A DNA stretch of 64,000 nt from Neoarius graeffei (GCF_027579695.1 NC_083592.1:37983714-38047713), one strand, 5' to 3'; numbered from the stretch's first letter, positions 46,175-57,756 are shown. The notes: generated from the sequence alone by a model not told the origin. Numbers and translations: made by a program.

Positions 46175-46250
46175 CTGCTTCAGATGGGTTAAATGCAGAG
46201 GAAGACTTTCACTGTGCTTGAGTGCACATGTGACAGAGGCTGCTTTGTAA
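46012..46250 (+). mobile_element. SINE type B, truncated head and internal deletion, in tars1 intron 2
   Basis: Starts at GATTAGCAATGTCAC, has the B-box part (GGGTTCAAGCCC), loses most of the core and has a (GT)n run before CACTGCTTCAGATGGG. Confidence 0.8.
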
Positions 46251-47153
46251 TTGCTTTAAAAAGACATTGATGAAACTGGGAAAACGTTGGGGCGTTTGAA
46301 GTTGGACACAAGTCCTAAATTTTTAGCCTGAAAACACACTACTGAAACGGGTAATCGGGTTATCAATATAAGCACTTTGTATTAGACATGTCTTGTACAT
46401 TGTGCTGTCTGATTTCAGTATCTTGGCTTGTTAATATATTTAGACTCGTTTATCTTTCTGTTTGGATGAAAATATGGTTAAAAGTTGGCAAAATAAATTT
46501 TTTTTTTCATATGCTTGGCTGATTTTTAGTTCATTTGTATTAATACCAGTGTTTACATCATTCCTTCCTACTGGATGTTTGTAAAATGAAGTAAGGCCAC
46601 ACCAATTTAATTAGTTGGTTCTCGGATTTTTTCAGGAAAAATATGAAGCGAGCAGGCGAAATAAAAATAAAATTAAAAAATTTTTCTGATGATAAAATTA
46701 GTGGTGGAAATAGACCAAACAATACAGGCAAACCAGTAAACAGAATTTAACACACCTGTCAAAGATTTTATGCTTCTGTTCGCTGAATATCCTAACAATC
46801 ACAAACACAGGCTTTGCAGGCATGTTTCTTCCACAAGTCTTTATCGAAAGTGAAGGGGGCGATTTGATTGGTTTTCGACATCATGTGACCTTTTCTGTTG
46901 GCGGTGGCGATTCCGAGAACCAACTAATTGAATTGGTGTGGCCTAATCTAAATGCTTAACATTTTATTAATCAATCATAATTTTAATCTTTTTAAATGTG
47001 AGGAGAATGAGCATTCAGGTAAAAAAAAACAAAACACTTTGGACCAGACTTAGTGTTGTCCCCGTTCGACTGACATCCAAGACTGTGTTGTTGCATGATG
47101 AGAGATTTTTTTTTTTTTTTGAAAGCTGAAGTTTTCTATTTCCTTTTTTTTAG
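46251..47153. other. Distal tars1 intron 2
   Basis: AT-rich. A block near 46,598-46,622 (GGCCACACCAATTTAATTAG) recurs inverted at 46,923-46,945 (CTAATTGAATTGGTGTGGCC), so the 350 bp between them look like a small MITE with ends AACCAACT. No extra exon seen. A polypyrimidine tract precedes exon 3. Confidence 0.5.
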
Positions 47154-47344
47154 CTGAATCCTCAGCCTCAGTATATAGAAGATCGGCTGGTCCTGTACAA
47201 CAAGTTAAAGGCTGAAAACGATGCTCTGATGGCTGAGAAAGCTGGGAAGGAGAGCACGCCCATCAAGATCACCCTGCCCGATGGGAAAGTGGTGGATGGC
47301 GAGTCTTGGAAGACCACGCCGTATCAGGTGGCCTGTGGCATCAG
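47154..47344 (+). CDS. tars1: tars1 exon 3
   Basis: 191 bp, TTTTTTTAG/CTGAAT to ATCAG/GTTAGA. Starts LNPQPQYIEDRLVLYNKLKA, the conserved helix before the TGS domain, and then enters TGS at about residue 84 (IKITLPDGKVVDGESW, TTPYQVACGIS). TGS domains are small beta-grasp modules that in ThrRS sit at the N-terminus. The donor GTTAGA is weaker than the others but the frame joins exactly with exon 4 (AG+T = Ser). Confidence 0.95.
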
Positions 47345-48091
47345 GTTAGACCAACGCAAACCATCACACACATGGGCTTGCGTCTTTTTGGGCTCTACTC
47401 ATTTCTAGTTTGTATGGCTGTATCATTTAAAGTCTGATTTCTGCTTCTACATAGTTGCACGTAAGCACTTAGGATATTTTCCACTGAACTGAGTCGGTCA
47501 ATGTCCATCAAAACAAGCAAATAAAGTCTAGAGTATAAACTCTAATGAAGTCTTTGTGTTTAATGAACATGAAATTGATTGATTTGTCTTGCAGCAGGAG
47601 CAGCTCAGAATGAACACGAATATTTGATGGATGAAAAAGCCAATTAACTGAAATTAGGAAGGACGCAGTATCACTTAATCATTTCTGGCAGTGATTTTTT
47701 TTTTTTTTTCTTTCAAGTTCATTTGTTTTTCAAATTCTCTGGCTTCAGAAACATGCACTGATTAAAAGAAAAATAGTTGGTTGGAATGCTAATCATTAAT
47801 TAGTGGTCATGCTGACTTGTCCATCTATGTTATCTTTATCCAGTGGGCATTATTTTTCTCCCAAACAACCAAGTAAATAAAAGCATTTACAGGGCAGAAT
47901 TGATTTGTTCGAGAAAAGCAAAACGTCTTTTGTTGCAGTGTAAGATTGCATATTATAGTCAGACACAGGGTACGCTGTACTTCTGTATTATATCCACTTG
48001 TATAAAAAATATAAATAAAAATATATTTTTAAGCTCCTCTGGCCTTAAGGCCAATGAGCTATTACCGTGACGTCTGTCGTCCACAATTCCA
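47345..48091. other. Proximal tars1 intron 3
   Basis: AT-rich; no recognised element before the tandem repeats. Confidence 0.5.
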
Positions 48092-48960
48092 TTAAATTGT
48101 ATCTCCTCCGTCAGTTCTCCACGGTTTTCCTTTCCGATTGTTTTGTTTGAAAGAACTCCTCACTCCGCACAAAACTTGATCGTTGTTTTGTCAAATTATT
48201 TGTTAACAAGTTAGTAATGAGGCCTCTCGCCACAATTTTATCTCATTTCTCATCCGGTTTCAGTTCTGACTGTTTTGGGTAGATCTTTCCTTGAGGATCA
48301 AACTTGGTTGTTTGTTTGATTTTCCTGTTGTAAACAATTTTACAACTTTGTTCATTTTCAGTTAAATCGTATCTCTTCCCTCTGTTATCCATTGATTTGA
48401 TTTAAGTTCTGATTGTTTTGTTTGAAAGAACTGTTCATTCTGTCCAACACTTGGTCATTGTATTGTCAAATTTTTGCTGACAAACTGCTAATTAGGTCAC
48501 GTTAACAAGTTTTGGGACTTCTCATTAGAATTCTGTTTCCTCTCTCGTTTCTCATCCGATTTCAGTTCTGACCGAGGTTTTGGGTAGATCTTCCTATGAG
48601 GAACAAAACTTGGTCGTTTGCTTGTTGACTTTCTTGTAAACAATTTCTTGACAACTTTGTTTATTTCCAGTTAAATCGTGTCTCCTCCGTCCGTTCTCAA
48701 TGGATTTCAGTTCTGATTGTTATATTTAAAAGAACTAGACATTCTGCACAAAACTTGGTCATTATGTTGTCAATTTTTTGCTATCAAATTAATGAAGTCA
48801 ACACCATTTGTCTTCTGACTAGAATTGTATCTCCTCTCTCATTTATCATGCAAATTCAGTTCTGATTGATGTTTGGGGTCGATCTTCCCTTGGGGAACAA
48901 AATTTTAGTCCTTTTGTTGATTTTCCTGTTGTAAACAATTTGTCGGAGGTTGGCCCTCTT
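48092..48960 (+). repeat. Diverged tandem repeat, about 300-bp units, in tars1 intron 3
   Basis: The unit starts TTAAAT(T/C)GTATCTC at 48,092, 48,362 and 48,671. Each contains TTCTGATTGTT..., GAAAGAACT, AAAACTTGGTC, then TTTTGGGTAGATCTT and TTGTAAACAATTT. The last unit is degraded. Confidence 0.7.
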
Positions 48961-49429
48961 TTCAGTTCTTTTTGATGTTTTGGATGCACTACTACGTCCT
49001 TGATGTTCTGTTTTGGCTTTTTTTCCCCTAATATTCGAATATCCATAACGTACAAATAACTATGGGGGTTAATCAGTGGATATTTGGTTAACTGTTAGAA
49101 GTGTGAAAATGTCTTCAGTGTAGAATAATAAAGTACGTCACTGCACAGAAATGTTCCTCCTGTCAGTGGCAGCACATGTTTCTGTTTGCCAGACACAATA
49201 TAGAGAACAACTAAACCGAATAGGAATTCAGTATTCAAAACCAACTCAAGCCTGCGTGTCACGCTGTCCTTGTTTTAATTTCTGTCGGTCTCTTCCCTAC
49301 TAGATATGTTACTAGACTAGAAATTATAGTTGTAGACACAAAGCGTGATCCTACAATGTTCCACATGATGCACAACTAAATGTCCAACATGAACACTTTT
49401 TTTTTTTTTTAACTGCATAATTTAAAATA

Positions 49430-49548
49430 TTCTATGTGTTATTTCATAGTTTGGATGTCTTCAGTTTTGTTCTACAATTTTGAAAATAGACAAAATACAG
49501 AAAAACCTATGAATGAGTAGGGGTGTCCAAACTTTTGACTAGTACTGT
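49430..49548 (+). mobile_element. Tc1-family element, right end only
   Basis: GAAAAACCTATGAATGAGTAGG followed by GTGTCCAAACTTTTGACTAGTACTG is the inverted partner of the end at 21,287. An ISL2EU-like element inserted just after its TA. Confidence 0.7.
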
Positions 49549-49550
49549 AT

Positions 49551-50586
49551 AGACCTCTTGCAGTCACGTGACCGGAATGTAAACAGCTGCCATCTTGTCA
49601 GTAAAAAACACAGCTGAATATTGTTGCACTCGTGTACAAAATGGATCAATTTCAACCGACGGACTACACGGCTCATTTTTCGAATGAACAGATAACTTGA
49701 TATATGTCTGAAATAAACGATCTACAGATTAGTGACCCTTATCGATTGCCGGACGGAGTTTTCACAACCGTGTCAGTGGATATTGAACTGCCAGCGGAAT
49801 ACCCAGATGTGTATAATTACCTCATTAACTTTCCCTCGCTGTTCAGTGGTGAAGCACTGCGTGCTTATAAATCTCTGGACAGTTATCTTTACAGAAATTG
49901 AGGATTTGTCAGCCCCCCTCAGATGTGGCATCTTGTAAACAAGAAAATAACAATCCTCATTGGACGGGTAAGTCACTTAAGTATTGAGACCCCGCTGGTC
50001 TCGTTACCTCGTCCGGAATGTTGTGCATGCGATGGAAATCGCTACAAACCGTCATTTTCTGCTGGAAACCAATGTCCAGTAAGTCCATACGGTTGTAGTG
50101 GATATTGAAGTCCGGTACAGACGAACAATACGCAAAAATACATACAAAAAACATAAACGTGCACAGGTAGGGAGAGCTTGTAGTCGCAGCATCCCCATCA
50201 TGCGCCGCCATATCCACTATTATGGTTGAATATTTTATATTATCAGTTAGATCAAGTATCAGTAGTCTATCACTATTACTGTATACTGTATATGGTATAC
50301 CTGATAGCAGCAATCCATTTTGCACGCCTATCAGGGTCCCGTGGCAGCCTACTGTCAAGTGTATGTGAGCATCATGGGTTTCCCACACTTGAAAGGGAAG
50401 GACTCGGACACAGGATTCCACTCGTCTTATGTTTTATTGATTTTCAGTGGAGTTGACGTTGTAGTAGAATTGTATATAGTAGGGTTTTCCAGAAGAAAAG
50501 GTAGAAGGCGGAAATATGGCGTTTGACCGACAAGGTGGCGTCTGTTTACAATCTGGATCGGATGTGACGTCACATGCAAGTGCTCC
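49551..50586. mobile_element. ISL2EU-like element 3 (non-autonomous), in tars1 intron 3
   Basis: The ends AGACCTCTTGCAGTCACGTG and CACATGCAAGTGCTCC are closely related to element 2. AT flanks at 49,549-49,550 and 50,587-50,588. The left exon is conserved. On the right only the tail of the THAP exon remains (about 50,290-50,350), the rest being replaced by unrelated sequence. Orientation matches element 2. Confidence 0.7.
49641..49967 (+). pseudogene. Partner-protein first exon (copy 3), with nonsense codons
   Basis: Starts MDQFQPTDYTAHF and ends IGR at the donor CGG/GTAAGT. TGA replaces AGA at codon 20, and a second TGA follows SYLYRN. It is one codon shorter than copy 2 (ELPAEYP versus EMPEVEYP). 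It keeps CAG where copy 2 has TAG, so the stops arose independently. Confidence 0.65.
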
Positions 50587-50639
50587 ATATCCGAGCTTAA
50601 CGGTGATCTACCCCTCTTCCACAAGTTGACACAGTTCTC

Positions 50640-51130
50640 TGAGGTCTTAAGGCCTCTGCATGCTCTTGCGACAAGGCTTTCGCAGATAGCTTTTCGCAGA
50701 CAGTTATAATTTATCGTTGAGCGGGGAGTAATAGGCGTGCGCGATGTTATTCACCGCCACAACGCAAGGGGGCGCGAAGTCGCTAGGAGTAGTTGGTGGG
50801 TGTGGTTAGTGGAGTGTTTATCCTCCGGTTACTTATAATGACTAGAACTGGAGTCGTATAGATGTACGTACTTCCTCGATCAACCACTCTTCGTGCTGTT
50901 CCATCTTCGCTCGTGTTTTTAAAAATGGCGGTCGTGAAAACAAACCAAACCGGGAAAGTAGGGAAGCGGAAGTGCGTGTACAGGGGATGTAGAGTGGACC
51001 AATCAGAGCCCTCTTGTCTGCGAGGCTTCTGCGGTGGTCACAATTTTTGGGAGGTGCGTGCAGAGCGTCTGCGAAGGTGGGGGGGCTACGCAGACGCTAT
51101 CTGCGGCGCCGTCTGCGAGGACTGGGTTGT
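50640..51130. mobile_element. Candidate MITE with imperfect inverted ends
   Basis: Left (CTTTCGCAGATAGCTTTTCG) and right (GCAGACGCTATCTGCGGCGC) parts contain complementary CGCAGA(T/C)-rich blocks. An ATG in AAAAATGGCGGTCGTGAAAAC sits at 50,925. No clear target duplication. Confidence 0.35.
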
Positions 51131-51764
51131 CAGCATAAATTGGTCTTTAATGGAATGTCTGACATGCTTTGTCCTCATGCTATTTTGACCAAAGCACCAC
51201 AGCTCCATTCTCACCCAGTCTAAACAGCCGAGTTTAGGGCCTGTTCCTTTAAATGATAAATGAGCCGCTGCACACCCCACCCCCTCTTTCGCCAGCCAAT
51301 CAGGTAGCACTTTCCCCGTTTAATATTGCAAATTAAGTTCTCAATCCATGAGTGGTGATACTCAAACGAGAGGCGGTATAATTGTAACAAACTCCCCTTG
51401 TGACACAGAAAGGGGAGCCAAATCTGAACGGCTTGTGACACGTTTTTATCCCCTGCTGGCTGAAAGGCCCGAGCGGGGGATAAAAACGTGTCATGGCGAT
51501 GTCCGTCTGTTTGTCCCGGGAAGGGTACTCACCTTCTGAAATCAACTTCTCTCTCAATTTTTGGAGGAATTTCATGAAACTTGGCAGGGTTCTTTGCGAT
51601 ATGTCGGTAATACGCATATTGTAATTTTGTTAAATTGGGTCACATTTTACCAGAATTACAGCCCTTGATTAATAAAATTATACTTTGACAATTTCATGAA
51701 GGCGTGCTTGCCTTCTGACATCAAGTCCTCTCACGATTTGTGGAGGAATTTCACCAGACTTGTG

Positions 51765-52345
51765 CTGTATTCACATATATACCGGTACGATAGTGGTATA
51801 ACTGTATCAATACAAAGTATACCGGTACAGTTTAGTGCATCTGTCCACACTAGCGAGAAATGTTTGCGGTTTTCTTTCACGGTAGTTGAAATGCGCGTGC
51901 GCGAAATGTTTCCGTGGTTACCGAGTAACTTCCTTCCGAGAATATGGCGGATGAAACAACGTGTGTGCTTTTTGTTGTCAATGTACAGTCTGTATTTCTG
52001 GTGGTCATTTATTCAGTCGAATCGTATAAAACGCGCGAGGCAGTTGAGAAAGAAACAAAGAAAACGAATCTCCGTCCTTCACTATTTTATTCAGCGAAGA
52101 CATCGATTGGTGTGTGTGACTTTGCGCATTATATTTGTATCGATACAGAACCGCTTCATCTGTCCACACTACAGCAAAGCGCTACAGTCCCGATACTGTA
52201 CCGGTACGAAACCCATACATTTGTGGTTTTCGTACCAATACAGTTATACCGCTACAGTACCGGTATAGTTGCTAGTGTGGACAGGTGTTGCGGTACAAAA
52301 GTAGTATCGTATCGGTACAAAATCCCTAGTGTGGACAGGGTAATA
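51765..52345. mobile_element. Element with TGTCCACACTAG-type ends
   Basis: The right end, read inward, is CCCTGTCCACACTAGGGATT, and repeated inner motifs (TACCGGTAC, GCTAGTGTGGACAGG) recur in both orientations. It splits a tandem-repeat unit after CACCAGACTTG. The left boundary is uncertain. Confidence 0.5.
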
Positions 52346-52608
52346 GTAAAAGGCATTGTTACTGTATATGTCGGTAATATGCATATTGAAATTTTGTTCA
52401 ATTCAGTTGCATTTTACCAGAGTTGTGGCTCTTGATTAACAACTTTGTACTTTCACAATTTCATGAAGATGTGCTTGCCTTCTGACATCAACTTCCCTCA
52501 CGATTTTTGGATGAATTTCTCAAAGCTTGGCAAAAGGCTTTGTTATATGATGGTAATACGCATATTGCGATTTAATTTCGTTTGTGAAAAATTTCCCAGA
52601 GTTTTAAC

Positions 52609-53874
52609 CAGGGCTTTGAACCGGAATTTTTTTCCTATTGGTTCGTTCCGAACAGAAACGGAATTTTAACGTTTCCGGTTTTGGGTTCCACCATTAAATA
52701 GACGTTCCCGAACTGGTTAGAACAAAAAAATTTTGTTCCCCGAACGGTTAATTACGTTCCCTGTCAGCGGTTTAACAAATGGCTATAAAATTATGTCTCT
52801 GTCTCATCCAGCTTAAGCCAAATGTAGGCTAATTCTATTACAACCTTCATTAAATAAGACAAGAAATAATTCAAAACAATTATTATTTCAAATGTTGGCG
52901 ATTTGGTTTCTCAGTATGTCTTCCCATCTACACAAACAGAAAAAGTGCCAAAAATGAAAGATAATTCGTTTAGTGTGTTACCAAAGGCTAGTCAGGCCCT
53001 ATAGAGGGTTCCCGCATGACGTCACCGCGCCGCGAGATTTTGTTAGGCGCCATATTGGAAGACCAAGTACACATCTATGCAAGTACATACATTCATAAAA
53101 CACACTACACCTGAAATGTAGCCAGGGCCGGTTCTGCCCTAATCTGGACCCGGGTGCAACATCGCGCAACACCCCCCCCTCCCAAAAAAAAAAAAAAAAA
53201 CAGTCTAAATCAGGACAACCATCACATAACTATAAACATTTTATATCAACTATTTTAACTAAATGGGCTATAATAAATAAGCCTGCAGGCAGCCACGGCG
53301 GGCTGCCTCAGAAAAGTAACCATTTGTCCTACCTTAAAACTCGTTTTGCATTTTCTGCCTCCTTTTTTGTATTTTCGACCCTCCGTTTATTTTCTTTCCT
53401 TTTCTGAAAACCTGATTTGTGTCCAGACATTTTGTTCTGCTACCAACGAACTAACTCGTCAGGTCTCGTCTCTCGAGCCCGCGATGATTCCCGTGGGAAG
53501 GGCAACAACTGATACATTTTTACAAACAGCCAATAGGGAGGTTGCATCGTTCAGGCTCTTCTTTGCTCAGACACTCAGTAATGCAATTACTCACTAGTAG
53601 TCCACCTTCCCGCTCTCTCCATTCAATCAGCGAACGTCACACAGGAAGTGAACCCCAGCGGGTCATAGAAACTTGCGCAGGAGAAGAATGACTATTTGTA
53701 GGCTACAGAAACTTTGAGGAACGAAATAAAAACCGGTATTAACTGGTTACCATTATTTTTAATAAGCGTTTCTGTTCCGGAACATAAAAAGTAAAAGTTT
53801 CTGGTTTCGTTTCTGTTCCATGTGAAATAGAAAAAGTTCCCGGTTTTCGTTCCTTGAACCGGTTCAAAGCCCTG
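52609..53874. mobile_element. hAT-like non-autonomous element
   Basis: The ends CAGGGCTTTGAACCGG and CCGGTTCAAAGCCCTG are perfect complements and are flanked by an 8-bp duplication GTTTTAAC (52,601-52,608 and 53,875-53,882). It splits a tandem-repeat unit in tars1 intron 3. The 1.27-kb interior has no transposase sequence that I recognise. Confidence 0.92.
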
Positions 53875-54370
53875 GTTTTAACCCTTGATTAAATAACTTT
53901 GACAATTTCATGACGGTGTACAGTTTTCTGAAATCAACTCCTCTCACAATTTGTGGAGGAATTTCACCAAACTTGGCGGAAGGCTTTGTTATATGACAGT
54001 TAAACGAAATTTCAATATGCGTATAATTTGGGCAGATTTTACCAGAATTATGCCCTTGATTATTAACAAACTTGCACTTTGGCGATTTCATCAAGGTGTG
54101 CTTGCTTTCTGAAATCAACTTCCCTCAATTTTTGGAGGAATTTCATGTAATTTGGCAAGAAGTTTTTCTCCCCCACTGGCCGAAAGGCCCGAAGGGGGAT
54201 TATGTCATGGCGATGTCCGTCTGTCCGTCCTGGGAAGGGTGCGCACCTTCTGAGATCAACTCCTCTCACAATTTTTGGAGGAATTTCACGAAACCTGGCA
54301 AGATTCTTTGTTATATGTTGGTAACACGGACATTTGCAATTTTGTTCAATTCAGTCGCATTTTACTAGAG

Positions 54371-55412
54371 TTATGGCCAAGTTGCCAGCGAGAGATCCTG
54401 TACTCTCAGAGCACTCTTGTCTGAAATAGACAGAACAAAAGAAATTGACTGGGTGTCTTATTTCAGAGTTTGTGGGTTGGGAGGCACTCGATACAGGTTT
54501 TTTTTCTAGAAAAATTTAGTATGAGGGCGCTCACTATGGCGAGGGAGCGAAGTGACCGGGGGGGGGGATGGTGCCGGTTGTCTGTCCCCCCTCCGCCGTG
54601 CGAAGCCTTTGAAAAATTGAGGCTACAATGGGACATTCTGAGGCTATCTGAGAGGGAAATTGTAACAAATTGTCTGTCAACATTGAAAAAGAAAAGTCCT
54701 CCTCTTCTGCCCCGGACAGTCTTTGGCTTTCTTCCGTTTCGTGCTGCGGGATGACCTCTTTAAATGCCCAAGTGTCAACAGAAACAACTCGCGAACTACT
54801 TCTGTCAAAAGCTCCCGCGCCGGTGGGTGAAGGGTCATTCAGTCTCAAGAAATCTCGCTCTACAAGTCAGCTGACCTTATATGTAACCCATGTCAAATCT
54901 TGCGAGAGCAGCCGTGACAAGTAAACAAACGACATGGCGCCTCAGTCTGGAAAACACCAATTCAGATAGTAGATACACCGCCAGACGGTGCAAAAACAAT
55001 GATTGGAATATTTTTGGAGTAATTATAACGTATTTGATGATCAGACACATTTGTCACGTGGTGTTGCTGGGATGTTTTCACGGAGAAAAGATCGTTTTGA
55101 GAAAGATTGCATGTTGTGCAGTAGCATATAAGTGCATGGCCTAAGTGTGACTTGGGGTTCAATCAGCATTTTGGTAAGGGGGCGCACGCTGAGAGTAAGA
55201 GGGCGCAGCGCCCCTGTTCCCCGGTTTAGACGAAAGCCTGCGATACCTAAATGTATGTACATAAGCCCTGAAAGTGAGTTTTTCATAATATGCATCCTTT
55301 AATGCACAAGTTATTTTTTTGTGTGTTTTTTTTTCCATTCACTTTCATGGTATCTAATTGTTTTTGTTTCCTCCCCCCCCCCTTCTTTGTGCTGTTTCAA
55401 TTTGTCAAACAG
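54371..55412. other. Distal tars1 intron 3
   Basis: No gene. Some stretches (GGGCGCTCACTATGGCGAGG, AAGGGGGCGCACGCTGAGAG) look like transposon ends, but I could not pair them. A polypyrimidine-rich segment leads to the exon 4 acceptor. Confidence 0.45.
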
Positions 55413-55536
55413 TCAAGGACTTGCTGATAGTACAGTGGTTGCCAAAGTGAACAATAATGTGTGGGACCTTGACAGACCATTGGAAGGAGACTGCAGCTTG
55501 CAGCTTCTCAAATTTGATGACGAGGAAGCACAAGCA
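55413..55536 (+). CDS. tars1: tars1 exon 4
   Basis: 124 bp, AAACAG/TCAAGG to CAAGCA/GTAAGT. Codes for the second half of [23 protein letters not shown] and [11 protein letters not shown]. Together with exon 3 it gives exactly 105 codons, so the frame returns to phase 0. Confidence 0.95.
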
Positions 55537-56109
55537 GTAAGTGAAAAATGCCATTTATTTAGTTACTTTTATTTCTTCATTTATTTTGATTAGTGGTGAT
55601 TCAGGAGTTGGTTGTGTTCTCCAGGTGACAGTTGCTTAGTGGAGCAGCAAAGAAAATGACTGAGTTACAGAAGTGTGCATGACTGAACATGGAATGTGGT
55701 GTCTCCTTTGTCTGGCATCTACACAACGTCAAATATTCTTTGTATGAATGGGCTAATTTATCATTCTGATAATAAATCTGACAAACAAGAAGCGAAAAAC
55801 CTTAAAGGTCATAGGCAAGGGTTGGAGGTGGAATGTAGAATATCAACTTTATTGTCTAGAAAAACGACCCAAAAAGCGAATTCGATCTTCCTGGTGTCTA
55901 ATTTGCACCTTAAAATTGAATAAAACAGTTAAAATATACTGGTTTGCGCAGGTTCTGAAGGTTTGTTTTACATCTCACTTATGCGCACTTTTACTGCCAG
56001 GGGACCGTCGTCGTGACGTCATTTAAGCCAAACAGACCGGGAGCAGTTCTGTGTTTACTTGCGAACCGAGCACACGTGTACAGACTTTGGTCGTGAGAGG
56101 TTGTGTAAA

Positions 56110-56160
56110 ATGTCTGAAAGCGATAGTGATTTTGAAGGAGGAACTCTCCAAATTGAATGA
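56110..56160 (+). pseudogene. Acidic N-terminal exon fragment opposing the THAP exon
   Basis: MSESDSDFEGGTLQIE then TGA. Past a 35-bp hairpin insertion a PYMYEP motif and an aspartate/serine-rich part follow. I link PYxxEP after an acidic leader with fish proteins annotated as P2X7-like; this is a weak recollection. Confidence 0.35.
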
Positions 56161-56623
56161 AATTTGGAGAGTTCCATATATGTGAATACATATATGGTTT
56201 CACCTATATATGTATGAACCTATGGCTGTTGCGAAGCAATCGGTGAATGTGGTTCACTGGTTTGACCGTGCGGCCTTGGAATCGGACGGCGACTCGGCCG
56301 ACTCTGATCGCGGTGACCCCGGACCTCAACAAGACTCGCGCCCAAACGATTTATTCTGGTAGTTATGATAAATTCTTACTTTCGTCGTAATACTAAATAA
56401 GAGCCCTTGTGAAGAATAATTAAACCGCCCTCCCTAGTGGATATAGGTAACGATTACTGGACAGTGCGCCGGTAGGCCACATTAGCCTACCATCCGTGGC
56501 ATTATACTATTTATAGCCTACTCTGAGCGAGGAAATATCCCTTTGTCTCATTTCCACAATGATTGTCCAGGATCCCTCAGGATTCTTGACTTGTCAATTG
56601 CAAGCAAAGGTAAAAATGTTTAC

Positions 56624-56840
56624 CTCCAATCTTCTCCTTTTTGCTTGAGTGTTGCTGCTCCGTTTCTTCTTTGACTGCTTGATTTTGTTTCACACGCACA
56701 ATCCACTCTCTCCGCCTCGTCTCCTCTTTTTGGAAAAAGCCAACCCGCTCGCTCTGCCTCTTCTCCTCTCTCGGAAAAAGGTAAAAACTTCTTCCTGAAC
56801 CGGTCCCGTTGTTGCAGTTCACTGCACAACAATAAGGCAT
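56624..56840 (-). pseudogene. THAP-domain first exon in the TTAA-flanked element
   Basis: Begins MPYCCAVNCNNGTGSGRSFY (Cys5 and Cys9 or nearby) with LFPREEK and the conserved Trp in RRREWIVRVK, and ends at a GGAG/GTAAAC donor. There is an insertion-like RQSERVGFFQKEET stretch in the middle. It is a different lineage from the THAP exons at 30,546 and 36,306. Confidence 0.65.
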
Positions 56841-57756
56841 GTTTGTTCTTTGGAGATTCCCGAATGCACGTCTTCACTCAAGCCGAACGGCAATGCAAGT
56901 AAACGGAAGTGGACTCAACTCAAGTGGTTTGTCGGTCTTGAATGACGTCACGCGCCAAGTGGTTATGAAAATCACCGAACAGAAATCCGCCATGATCCGC
57001 ACTAACTTATTTTAATTATTACTTGTTAACAATACTTCTTGGGACCAGAAGAAAATTACATAGGGTTTTTTAACATATAAAGTTTCAAATGTGCATATAT
57101 TGAAAACTTTTGCCTATGAGCTTTAAGCTTCACCTAAATCAGATTTTATTTTGCTCTTATGAAGAAACTTCCCCGATGATTGTAGCTAGTCAAAGTTATA
57201 GCGCTAAAATACTGAAATAAATATGAAGGTGCCACTCCTAAAATGAAATGCGTAACACTGACGTAAGCAAATAATGTTCCAATATGAACTAATATCTGGG
57301 GGGAAAAAAAAAGTAGAACAGCCTAATTTTATATCCTGTAAGACCTTTTGAACAGAGCTAAAACACACATGGAGAGGACTGACTGTTAAATTCTCAGTAC
57401 TTGGATTATGAGGTGTTTGACAAAACTAGATGGGATCGAGGGAAAAGCAGCAAAATCCGAATCCTCTGTGATTTTGGTTGTAACCAGATTTCCTATTCTG
57501 TGTTATGATGTGCTGCATGTACAGTCTTTTTGAAGGAGCCATATTTTAGCTGTACTTTATAGCCAAAAGTTTGTGGACGCCTGCCCATCACAGCCATTTG
57601 TGGTTCTTCCCCAAACTCTTCCCACAAAATTGAAAGCGCACAATTGTATGGTTTGTCTTTGTATCCTATAGCATTACAATTTCCCTTCACTGGCATTACT
57701 ACCCCATTTCCACCAACATGAATTACATGCTAGTTTTTTTTTAAATTATTATTCAT

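Larger units (their letters stand above)
51460..54370 (+). repeat. Tandem repeat array, about 180-bp unit, interrupted by two elements
   Basis: Units carry CCTTCTGA(A/C)ATCAACTTC, TTTTTGGAGGAATTTCA, CTTGGCA, TCGGTAATACGCATATTG, then ACCAGA(A/G)TTA and CCCTTGATTAA. They are seen from 51,530, 51,710, 52,470, 53,920 and 54,105. A header GGCCCGAGCGGGGGAT...CGATGTCCGTCTG occurs at 51,466 and again at 54,185. Two transposable elements split units. Confidence 0.75.
55806..57122. mobile_element. Kolobok-like element with THAP exon, in tars1 intron 4
   Basis: The ends AGGTCATAGGCAA and TTGCCTATGAGCT are inverted and flanked by TTAA (55,802-55,805 and 57,123-57,126). A longer subterminal inverted match includes TGACGTCATT and GTTTACTTGC. 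A THAP exon reads leftward from 56,840. An acidic N-terminal stretch reads rightward from 56,110 (MSESDSDFEGGTLQIE) and stops at a short palindrome (GGAACTCTCC...GGAGAGTTCC), with PYMYEP and RAALESDGDSADSD readable beyond. Confidence 0.7.
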
